From: Vigna angularis
Taxonomy: Eukaryota; Streptophyta; Magnoliopsida; Fabales; Fabaceae
Direction: 5' to 3'
DNA: 64,000 nt
Assembly (NCBI RefSeq): GCF_016808095.1
Contig: NC_068973.1
Span: 16,674,501-16,738,500 of the forward strand
The notes under the pieces were generated by a model that saw only the letters and a program-made list of their open reading frames with translations, made no database searches and had not been told where the DNA came from. Below, piece by piece: positions 10,779 to 19,933 of this stretch. The position numbers were made by a program, and so were the translations under genes. Positions within the stretch are counted from its first letter, which is position 1; every line of letters starts with the position of its first letter.

Positions 10779-12721
10779 TGATGAGTCGTTATTTCTTGAA
10801 TTATATTTAGTTTATTGCACTTAAATAAACCAGGGAATTGTGTTTAATTGTCTGTCATTTCCCCGGTTTCCGAATTCTGCTTAATTTGGTCGGAAATTCG
10901 TAATTGTGCTAATTTGGGTTTTCTGAGCTGATTAAGTGCATTTCTGGTTGCAGGGAAGTTGTGGAAACATCATCTGGAGCATTGGGATATTGAGTGACAC
11001 ACTCAAAGGCTCAACATTTAGTCATTTAGATTCTAATTAAAGTTGTAATTTCGTTTTCTAGAAGCCCTTAATTAGAATTAGGTGTTTTGGACCCTTTTAG
11101 CGGCAATTTTGTAAAAAAATATTTTTTGTAGCACATATGCCTTTTAGGTTAGGGTTTTTAATTTTGTGTGTGGACCCTACCCTTATTAAAAAAGGGACAC
11201 ACGACCCTTGTCCAGCCGCCACCCACTCTAAAAAAAAAACTCTCGGTCCAGGCTTTTGGTTTAGAGGCACATTTTGATGTTTCTTGACTAAAACGTTATT
11301 TTGAATGATGAATGAAGAACACACTTTCATTTTTTTTTTACTTCGTTTTTGCAAACGCTGGACTCCTGAGAATGCTTGTTTAATTTTCATTATGAAAAGT
11401 GAGGTGTTTCACGGAGAGATGAAGCCGGAAGGTGTCACGACCAAGAAGCAGCGTTGAGGAAGTGATTAGGTGGAGCTGGAAGCAAGAAGCGTGTGGTGTC
11501 AAGTTGGGAAGAAAGCTGATTTGAAAGCAGCAGCTCACGGGAATGTCTTGAAATGGATGCAAGTGTTGATTGGTGAAGTTGATGCACGGTTGGAAGCATT
11601 GAAGGGAATAAAGTGGTGTTGAATGGAGAATGGGCAGCAGCTATCACGGGAGTTGAGGTGGATTCTTTTCACGTGGAGAATGAAATGGAGGCAAGTCACG
11701 GTTGGAATGAAGAGGTGATGGGAGTAGGTGGTGTGCTGAAACGTGGAGAATGAAATGGATGCAAGTCTTTTATTTATTTGAGAGGAAGATTAGGTGGAAG
11801 AAATGGTGTCACGGCTTGGCAGAGCGGCTGGAATGGTGTGCAAGGGAATGAGAGAAGAGAAACATCACGTCATAGAGTAGGTGGAGAGAAAGCTCACGGT
11901 GCAGCACATCATAGGATGGGAATAATGAGGATTGACTTTTATGTCTTTCATTGAATGAAAAAGGTACCGTGATTGAGCATTTCAATTACTTTGCTTTTCA
12001 ATTGAAGAATGAGAATGAAGAAGTAGAGTAGGTGAATTGTGTGGTGCACGGTGATGGCTGGAAGAGTGGCCCACGGCTATTGGATGCATTTCTTTTATTT
12101 TTTTTAGAATGAATGGATAACTTAGGAGCAGCAAGGTACGGTGATAGCTGTCTCTTCTTGAGAAATGGATAAGTGATTATAAGAAGGTGCTGATTCATTG
12201 GAACAGTATGTGACGGGAAGGTTGAGCTGAAAAGGAGGGTGCTTCATCACGGATTCCATTTGTAGTAGCAATTCCAATTTACATTTGGCTTGAGGAGAGA
12301 ATGTGGGTCATGGTTAATGGTAGAAAAGTTTTATTTTCTTTTATTTCTTTTGCCTTGGAATATTTTATATTGTATGTTTAAATGCTTTTCTTCTTTTTGG
12401 TGGTGAATGTGTAGGATAGATGACAATATTGTGCATTTAATGTTTTAGTGTAACCGTTGCATTTTTACAGGTTGAATTGTGTTTGGATATTTATCTGTTG
12501 TAGTTTCATTTTAATGCTTTTATTTATATTCGGTTGTGTTTAATTTTCATTTTTTTTAGTTCAATTGCATCCACAAAAACATTTTCAAACCCCCCCACTG
12601 TGTGTTTGACTTGAGACTTGAACTAAATTTGGTCCTCGAGAGACGACCTAGGAGTCATTTCCTAGCACTGTATTGCATTCTTTTATGCACAACTTTTGTG
12701 TGAGGTGCGACCCTCTCATCA
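10779..12721 (+). repeat. 3' LTR of element C (1943 bp)
   Basis: Near-identical copy of 5570-7510. It is preceded by AAGTGTGGTCTATTT at 10764-10778, which occupies the polypurine-tract position, and followed by the CTCTC duplication. It carries the same TCACGG motif series at about 11409-12250. Confidence 0.94.
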
Positions 12722-12726
12722 CTCTC

Positions 12727-13506
12727 CTCTTCTCTTTCTAGGGTTTTTCTATCTCTTCCATTCTTTCATTATTGTTCATCTAGTTTCACCATGAATATGG
12801 TGAACTAAACCTTGTATTGTTGTTGGGGAATCAATGTAATCTTGTGAAACTCTCATATATGGAATTAGTGTTTAAACATTTTATTTGAGATACATGCTTT
12901 CTTTCATCATTAGTTAGGGTTTTTCCTCTTTGCTCAAAGCATGCATTGTTTAACTCATTCATTGTCATGATCATTGATTTTGTCGATATGGGAACGTACG
13001 GGGAAGTCTAGATCCGGGGAATTTCTCCCAATAGCATATTGGTTGCCTTTAAGCTCCTGCACTTCAGAACTAATTACTAGAAATGCTAGGAGTTGTATGA
13101 ACTCGTAACTAAGGATAGGCCTTCTTGACAAGGTAATTTAGAGAGTGGCATTAACATTGATGAAAAGATTGATGAATTCCTAAAGTATATGAGAGTGGAT
13201 AAGATGAAATTGATAACCCCAACAACATACTCATCCATATAATTCATTCCGTGTTTGTTTTACTCTTTTTGCCATTGATCACATTCATGCATACATGTTT
13301 AATTACTGTCTTTTGCATTAAAACTACAATCAATCGTTCACAAGTCTTAAATAATCAACGAATCAAATAGCTAAACTAGGCCGTGAGTCCTTTGGGAAAA
13401 CGATACTTGGTCTTACCGAGTTTTATTAGTTGAACGATTCGGTCACACTTGCCGATTGTTAAACAAGTTTGTGGTGCCGTTTTCGGTGTTCATAAATTTG
13501 GCATCA
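12727..13506 (+). repeat. 5' LTR of element B, second segment (780 bp)
   Basis: Resumes directly after the second CTCTC copy (12722-12726) and matches 17765-18539 of the other LTR. It ends TTTGGCATCA, six bases before the primer binding site. It includes the stretch around the ATG of CACCATGAATATGG (about 12788), shared with the LTR of A. Confidence 0.92.
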
Positions 13507-13512
13507 AGTTTT

Positions 13513-13530
13513 TGGCCCCGTTGCCGGGGA
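13513..13530 (+). promoter_or_regulatory. Primer binding site of element B
   Basis: TGGCCCCGTTGCCGGGGA, one mismatch from the perfect tRNA-Asp-type site of element C. It starts six bases after the 5' LTR end. A T-rich leader of about 260 bp with runs of TTTTA follows before the gag frame. Confidence 0.88.
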
Positions 13531-13794
13531 CTCGTGGTTTAACTAGTTTATTTGTTTGATTATTGATTATCTTTGACTTGTTTTTGAATTTTTAATTTAA
13601 ATTTCGAATTTTTATTTTCTGTTTATATTTTTCAGTTTTTATTTTATTTTATTTTATTTTATTTTTGGTTATTATTTTATATTTTATTTTTCTGTTTTTA
13701 TTTTTCTGTTTTCTGTTTTTTATTTTATCTTCTTATCTCTAATCTTATATCTTCTTTTATATCTTTTTGTGCTAACAATTGTTTTTAGGGTTTT

Positions 13795-15156
13795 GTGCCT
13801 AATGTCTGCAGAATGCAATTTGGTCAAGAATTTAACTATATGGGCACTCAATTCTACCAAAGTAATCTCAACCATTGGTGGGAACCTCACTCAAGCATGG
13901 ATCAAAGCCAATTTTGGCAAGCTGCCGGACAATTTGAGAACCAACCACAACAACAATGGCAGCAACAAAGCTTTAAAATCAACAACGGGAAGCAAGAGAT
14001 CTCTTCGTTTAGACAAGGCATGGAGGAAACACTAGGTCACGCATGGGACAGGTACAAAAGCCTATTAAGAAAGACTCCTACGCATGGATTTGAAGAAGGA
14101 GAAGTAGTCCTAATCTTCCTTGGAGGTCTTGGTTCACAAACCATGATGATGCTTGATGCATCAGCTGGAGGCAATATCAAATGGAAGACTCCAGAGGAAG
14201 CCACAGAAATAATTGAAGACATGGCTACTAGTGATAACGACCTGAACAGTGAAAGACGAGCTCCTATTCAACAAAAAGGAGTTCTACAGTTGAAATCTCA
14301 TGACGCCTTGCTAGCACAGAACAAAATACTAATAAAAATACTGGAGACTCTAAAAAAAACACTTTCACAACTACCACAAGAGTTAAAGACTGTTGCACAG
14401 GTTCAATCACAGTTGTGTGAATTATGTGGAGGTGATCATATCAATGGTCAATGCGCCTTTCCAGCAGAAGCATTAGAGGATGTTAACTTCATGGCCAACC
14501 AATTTCCATACAGTCAGGAGAATTTCAATGAAGGGTGGAAACCACACTCAAGTATTGGTCAAGGGCAAAATGGGCAGGCTGGACAAAATGGGCAATTCAA
14601 CAAGCAACAACAACAACCAACTTTATGGCAACAGTTTTCTGCATTTAATGAAAGGTTCATAAAGATGGAAGAATCTCTTAATCAATTTATACAGAAAACT
14701 GAATCTTCTCAAAAGAGTACTGATGTTGCTATTAAGAACTTGAAGATTCAAATGGGGCAGATTACCAAGCAGTTGGATGAAAGGCCTGACACGGATTTTG
14801 GGGCTAATACTGTGGTTAACCCCAGGGAAGAGTGTCAAGAGCTAGTGAGTGTAAATGTTGAAAAAGTTGAGTTGGAAAAAGAAGAGAGAAAAGAGAGAAA
14901 AGAGAAAGAAGAAGAGAAAATTTGTGTGAAGATTGAGAAGGTGAGTAGAAAAAGAAAAGAAAAAAAGAAAGTGAGAGAAAAGAGAAAGAGGACGAGAGAA
15001 AAAAAGAAAGAATCATATGAAAAACCTCGTCCCCATCCAAAGAAGTATCATAGGAAGAAGGAATTTGAGCCCTTTATGGAAATCTTCAAGAAATTGGAGA
15101 TTAAAGTTCCTATGATTGAGACATTGCAGCACGTTCCTGGTTTTATCAATTCCTGA
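13795..15156 (+). CDS. Rearranged gag of element B, open for 453 codons
   Basis: The frame is open but mosaic. Residues 1-62 are a Gln-rich piece (HWWEPHSSMDQSQFWQ) that resembles the linker normally found after the Cys/His knuckle. It is joined directly to mid-capsid sequence (GKQEISSFRQGMEETLGHAW onward), so the N-terminal half of the capsid core is missing. Next come a reduced knuckle CELCGGDHINGQC (about residue 203), the normal Gln-rich linker, a coiled-coil-like stretch and a long Lys/Glu tail. The protein stops at GFINS and the protease domain seen in A, E and F is absent. It might still bind RNA but cannot form a normal capsid. Start choice is uncertain. Confidence 0.7.
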   Translation: MPNVCRMQFGQEFNYMGTQFYQSNLNHWWEPHSSMDQSQFWQAAGQFENQPQQQWQQQSFKINNGKQEISSFRQGMEETLGHAWDRYKSLLRKTPTHGFEEGEVVLIFLGGLGSQTMMMLDASAGGNIKWKTPEEATEIIEDMATSDNDLNSERRAPIQQKGVLQLKSHDALLAQNKILIKILETLKKTLSQLPQELKTVAQVQSQLCELCGGDHINGQCAFPAEALEDVNFMANQFPYSQENFNEGWKPHSSIGQGQNGQAGQNGQFNKQQQQPTLWQQFSAFNERFIKMEESLNQFIQKTESSQKSTDVAIKNLKIQMGQITKQLDERPDTDFGANTVVNPREECQELVSVNVEKVELEKEERKERKEKEEEKICVKIEKVSRKRKEKKKVREKRKRTREKKKESYEKPRPHPKKYHRKKEFEPFMEIFKKLEIKVPMIETLQHVPGFINS

Positions 15157-15660
15157 AGAAGTTCAGTAGAAAGAAGAAAAAGAAGAAAGAACATGAGCTT
15201 GGGTCAAGCTAGTGACGTTAAAAGAGCGCTTGCTGGGAGGCAACCCAGTGATTTAAGAACTTTTAATTTTTGTTTTGGTGATGTAATTTTGAACTTTTGG
15301 GTATTTGTTTTTGTTATAAGTTTGTTACAGGGTTTACATCTACTGATGGATGTTAGGCGGAAGAGTATCTACTGAAGGATACTATGTTTGTATACACCTA
15401 CTGATGGGTGTTGGTAAGAAAGATCTGCACCTACTGATGGGTGTTGGTGGATTTTGGGTCAGGCTCGTGACGTTAAACAAGCGCTACTTGGGAGGCAACC
15501 CAGTTGATTGATTTTATCTGTATTGTTTGTTTTTATTCTGCTTTAGTTGCATGATAGGGATTGAATGTTTGAGTGATCTGAGACCTTAATTGCAGGAAGC
15601 CAGTTAGGGGTATGTTTAGGACGCATTTAGGTTAAGCTAAGGAGAAGGAGAGAACTTCCC
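15157..15660 (+). ncRNA. Structured non-coding module of element B: two GGGAGGCAACCC hairpins and four serial hairpins
   Basis: Two copies of the element-wide motif occur: CTGGGAGGCAACCCAG at 15233-15248 and CTTGGGAGGCAACCCAG at 15487-15503, each preceded by GTGACGTTAAA and AGCGCT. Between them are four 18-nt hairpins at 15336-15353, 15365-15382, 15394-15411 and 15427-15444. Their stems are ACATC/GATGT, GTATC/GATAC, ACACC/GGTGT and GCACC/GGTGT, with loop TACTGATG or TACTGAAG. Stems change in a paired way while the loop stays constant. This suggests selected RNA structure; what binds it is unknown. Confidence 0.6.
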
Positions 15661-15667
15661 GTAAGTG

Positions 15668-15750
15668 CCGCTGAGCGGCAAACTACCGCTGAGCGGCAAA
15701 CTACCGCTGAGCGGCAAACTACCGCTGAGCGGCAAACTACCGCTGAGCGG
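15668..15750 (+). repeat. Five CCGCTGAGCGG copies at exact 18-bp period in element B
   Basis: Copies start at 15668, 15686, 15704, 15722 and 15740, separated by CAAACTA. The same 11-mer at the same 18-bp spacing occurs in both LTRs of B (5392/5410 and the matching part of 17470-17615). It is followed by GGTATTTTTATACC (about 15808) and a pyrimidine-rich 5'UTR-like stretch, so it may be an internal promoter module. Confidence 0.9.
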
Positions 15751-17232
15751 TAGTGTCGCAGAAGGGGCTTAGGTTGCCCCTCAGCGGAACCCGAGCCCAT
15801 TAGGGGTATTTTTATACCCTAAGCTGCGCCTTGGCCTCTCTTTTTAGATTCTTCTCTGCATACACACTCCTACATACTTTTCCAAGATTTTCTACAACTT
15901 TTCCCTCATCCCCTTTTTGAGAAAATTTCTTTTCCACTCACTTTCTCACTTGTTGTCCATCTAAGTTTGGGGTTGAGAGAGAGCATCATTGATGGGGATG
16001 AGTTTTTCAAAGCACTAGAGCAGGATTTGTTTTATCATTCATCGTTATTTTTAGAATAGGGTTTGATGTACTCAATTGGAAACTTTGTTTGTTATGATGG
16101 TTTTCTTATGATTGTGATTGTTTGATAAGTAATGCTTGAATGATGCTTTGGTATAGATTGATGGTGAGATGTACACATTACATGCTTATACAGGTGGTTC
16201 ACAAGCTTCGTGAACAAATGCAAGTTATTGTGATTGTGATTGTGATATTGAGCAGGATGTGTATGTCAAATGTGAATGAGCTTGTATGTGAGGTTTTGAG
16301 CTCCAGAATTTTTGTGATTGAGTGCTATTACTTTGAAAGCGTGAATGACTTTGCCCAGGTTTGCTATGATTGAATTACTTGCTTGTTTGCATTATATGAT
16401 CAAGGTCGTTTGTTGGTAACCCTTATATTAGCCAAATTGCATGAAATAAGCCACTAAAAGAGAACACTATGTGTTCTATCCTTTGAACCCTTAGCCTTGA
16501 ACATAGATTTAAAACCCGTGTTTGAAGCTTTACCTTGAGTTAAGTAGAAAATACTTTGTGGTATTGACAAATGTTCAAGTTTGGGGTTGTTGGAAAATAG
16601 AAAGGGAAATTGAAAGCATTGAGCTAAGAGCTAAGAAATAAGAATGTGAAAAGAAAAAGAAAAAGAGAAAGAAAAGAAAAGAAAAGAAAAAGCAAAGCTC
16701 AATGCAAAGGGAAGTTGGGAAAGTAAGAATGATTGTGTTTATATGATTCTCTTAACTCAAGGGTTTTGTGATCTAGAAAAACCAATTTTCTTGTTAGCCC
16801 AGCCACATTATAAGCCATTGAAAAGTCCTTGTGATGATGCATGCTTGTGAATGTATTTGATTGTGGTTAAATGAAAGGCAAAGTCAATTCTTGTGACATT
16901 GTGGTAGTAGAGCGAATGAGTGATTACCTCTTATACACTTGTGTTTGAGTGAAATACTTTACCTAGTGAGGAAATATTCCATGAGCACATGAACATCCAT
17001 GCTTAGTTGATTGATCATTCATGAAAAATAGCATTTGTTGGATATTAAGTGATTTTGTGAACACCCAAAGCATGTGCATATCTTGATTGAAATCTTTGTC
17101 ATGAGTTTGATTGAAGTTTTTACTTATCTTGAAAAGAGGATTTTTGAATGAGTGAACCATTGTACAGATTGGTAGAAGATTGAGTTACATTTTGTTTGCT
17201 TGAGGACAAGCAAAGTTCTAAGTTTGGGGTTG
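15751..17232 (+). other. 3' non-coding region of element B
   Basis: No credible protein gene; short open frames only. AAGTTTGGGG occurs at 15963, 16577 and 17220, the last touching the 3' LTR and acting as the likely polypurine tract. A purine-rich stretch (about 16610-16700) and blocks such as TTAGCCCAGCCACA (about 16794) and GAAAGGCAAAGT (about 16873) recur in the same order in element F (35970-36634). Confidence 0.65.
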
Positions 17233-18539
17233 TGATAACAGTTGAAAAACTGTTATTTTCATGCTTAAATTTGATACTAAAACCAACCTTAAACACTTAG
17301 AAACTAGCTTGAAATCATGCTATTGGCTATATTTTTAGAAATAAGAGAGCTGGACAGGTTTATGCTTGATTTCAGTGTTTTATGCAGGTTTTAAGGTGAA
17401 TTTGGTGAAAGAAGTGAAGAAGGATAGGAATGGAATCAGAAAAGACATTAAAAAGTGCAAAACGAGAAGCCGCAACCACCGCTCAGCGGCAGTTTACCGT
17501 TGAGCGGTACTCAAAAACCCACGTTGGCTCCGCTGAGGGGTGCAAAGGCCGCTGAGGGGAGGAAACCAACTCACGCACTTACCGCTGAGCGGTAGTTTAC
17601 CGTTGAGCGGCACTATTTTGGGCTTGGGCCTAATTTTCTGTAATTTTACGAACAATATATAAGCTTTAGGTGTTCCTAGGGTTTGGATCTTTGGCTGGGA
17701 GGAAGCAGAAACACACTTTTCACCCCTTGGGGGTAGATTGGGAGATGGTGACGGCTCTCCTCTTCTCTTTCTAGGGTTTTTCTATCTCTTCCATTCTTTC
17801 ATTATTGTTCATCTAGTTTCACCATGAATATGGTGAACTAAAGCTTGTATTGTTGTTGGGGAATCAATGTAATCTTGTGAAACTCTCATATATGGAATTA
17901 GTGTTTAAACATCTTATTTGAGATACATGCTTTCTTTCATCATTAGTTAGGGTTTTTCCTCTTTGCTCAAAGCATGCATTGTTTAACTCATTCATTGTCA
18001 TGATCATTGATTTTGTCGATATGGGAACGTACGGGGAAGTCTAGATCCGGGGAATTTCTCCCAATAGCATATTGGTTGCCTTTAAGCTCCTACACTTCAG
18101 AACTAATTACTAGGAATGCTAGGAATTGTATGAACTCGTAATTAAGGATAGGCCTTCTTGACAAGGTAATTTAGAGAGTGACATTAACATTGATGAAAAG
18201 ATTGATGAATTCCTAAAGTATATGAGAGTGGATAAGATGAAATTGATAACCCCAACAACATACTCATCCATATAATTCATTCCGTGTTTGTTTTACTCTT
18301 TTTGCCATTGATCACATTCATGCATACATGTTTAATTACTGTCTTTTGCATTAAAACTATAATCAATCGTTCACAAGTCTTAAATAATCAACGAATCAAA
18401 TAGCTAAACTAGGCCGTGAGTCCTTTGAGAAAACGATACTTGGTCTTACCGAGTTTTATTACTTGAACGATTCGGTCACACTTGCCGATTGTTAAACAAG
18501 TTTGTGGCACCGTTTTCGGTGTTCATAAATTTTGCATCA
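17233..18539 (+). repeat. 3' LTR of element B, uninterrupted
   Basis: Starts TGATAACAG directly after the AAGTTTGGGG tract and ends TTTTGCATCA. It has the same 1307-bp length as the rebuilt 5' LTR. It shows the uninterrupted site GGCTCTCCTCT (about 17754) that proves where element C entered the other copy. A TATA-like AATATATAAG lies at 17654-17663. The CTCTC duplication follows at 18540. Confidence 0.93.
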
Positions 18540-18544
18540 CTCTC

Positions 18545-18726
18545 CATATTATCTCATTTCCTGCCAAAACAAGGGGAATTAGTCATAAAATCATCAAATT
18601 CAATCTCAACTCTCTTATTCACACAACTTAATAGAAAAACATGATTCCAAGCAAGTTTCGAAGCAGAAAATGGTGCATTTAGTATCTAAATTACATCACA
18701 AATAACAGTATTTTCAACCGTTATCA
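18545..18726 (-). repeat. First 182 bp of the 5' LTR of element A, separated by element B
   Basis: On the minus strand this starts TGATAACGGTTGAAAA, closely like the LTR start of element B (TGATAACAGTTGAAAA). It follows the CTCTC duplication (18540-18544) made by element B. With 3802-5042 it restores one LTR of about 1423 bp with TGAT...ATCA ends. To its right the copia-like element D resumes. Confidence 0.8.
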
Positions 18727-18794
18727 CCTACCATGTCAACTTTTCTTCTAGAAGATGCAGAGCGCTTCCCTAGTCGTGAAGATGAAGCGACCAT
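18727..18794 (-). pseudogene. Start of the second reading frame of element D, cut off by element A
   Basis: An ATG at 18794 opens MVASSSRLGKRSASSRRKV, then the frame is interrupted after about 22 codons by the LTR of A. The beginning resembles the start of the second frame in element F (MASSSGFKRIKTTASNT at 34149). Upstream in sense, a TATA-like TTTATATATG lies at 18882-18892, and TAGTCAACTA with AATCGATT lie at about 19022-19050, echoing the motifs of the D LTR. Confidence 0.45.
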
Positions 18795-19933
18795 CTTGTA
18801 GAATTTTGTATAGAATGTAGAGAGTCTTTAACAGAAACAAGAGTTTTGTGTAACTTATGTGAAACAGACTCAAGACAAGCATACATATATAAAGGCGCGA
18901 TCCATGATATACTCAACTAGGCCCATTCAAATTTTCAAACATAGAAAGCCCTAAAACAGAGATACTTAGCTTGTATGACAAAAGGTTTTCACAAAACAGA
19001 AACACAAATACAGTAACATGTAGTCAACTACGTACTTAATCCAATCGATTAAAAAGTCATAAAAATTGATTTTCATAGAAAAACAATCTCAATCAACCAA
19101 ACAACAATCATACATTCATAAAAAAATCTTCAAACAAATATCATGCATGATGCAGTGAGATAATAATCGTTAGCACTTGTACATACTCAAGAACTTTGAT
19201 ATCATCAAGTTAGTTCATCCATGAGTTCTGCACTGCTACAACATCATTTGCTTTCCTGCAACACAACTTAGATTTTTGATGCAGGTACCCATTTGAATTT
19301 GGGTCCTTGTTTGTTAGCAGAAAGTTGTTCCTTGGGAATCCATCTATATAATCCTTTAGGAACTCCAACCTTTCTATAAAAGCAGTTTCTAACATTATGT
19401 CCAATATTATTGCAATAGAAACATGCATGTGTAACAGGCTTACTTATATCAACAAATTTCTTTGTGTTTGTCATGTTGCTTTGAGCTTTGTAGCCAATGC
19501 CTTGTCTGAATACAGCTCTTCCAGATGCCTTCAGAACATCCAAGTTGTCTTTGCCCTGTGTGAATTTTGCTAACGTGCAAGTCAAGTAATGAATCTTTTC
19601 AACCAATATAGGATAGTTTTGACAATCCTGTTTAGCACACTTTGTTTCAGCATTACTTTTCTTCACAGACTCTAAAGCATCATTTAACTCCTTTTCCAGT
19701 CTTTCATTCTCCTCAGCCAGATTGTTGATTTTGTGATCATAGTCGCTTCTTTTAGATATAAGTCGATTGACCTTATATTGCAGTCGCATGGCTTCAACAT
19801 GCACCTCTTGAAATGCATCACGCAGCATGTCATATTTGACCTTAATCTGCTTCCTACTCTTGTCTTGAGGAAATCTTCTGCTTGCTCTTTGCTTGACTTT
19901 CAGGTCTGGATATTCAGGTTTAATGTGACCCTC

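Larger units (their letters stand above)
5570..12721 (+). mobile_element. LTR retrotransposon C, complete young gag-only element
   Basis: The LTRs at 5570-7510 and 10779-12721 begin TGATGAG and end CTCATCA, a perfect 7-bp terminal inverted repeat. The element is flanked by CTCTC on both sides (5565-5569 and 12722-12726). The internal region has a perfect tRNA-Asp primer site, one gag-like frame and about 1.5 kb of 3' non-coding sequence. No protease, reverse transcriptase or integrase is present, so movement would need proteins from another element. Near-identical LTRs imply a recent insertion. Confidence 0.95.
5043..18539 (+). mobile_element. LTR retrotransposon B, complete, interrupted by element C
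   Basis: Both LTRs come out at 1307 bp once the nested element C (5570-12721) and one copy of its duplication are removed. The element is flanked by a 5-bp duplication CTCTC (5038-5042 and 18540-18544). The internal region (13507-17232) holds the primer site, a rearranged gag, no protease and no polymerase, then more than 2 kb of structured non-coding sequence. By eye the LTRs differ at about 25 positions (about 1.9 percent), mostly C/T and G/A changes. It inserted into the 5' LTR of element A. Confidence 0.92.
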
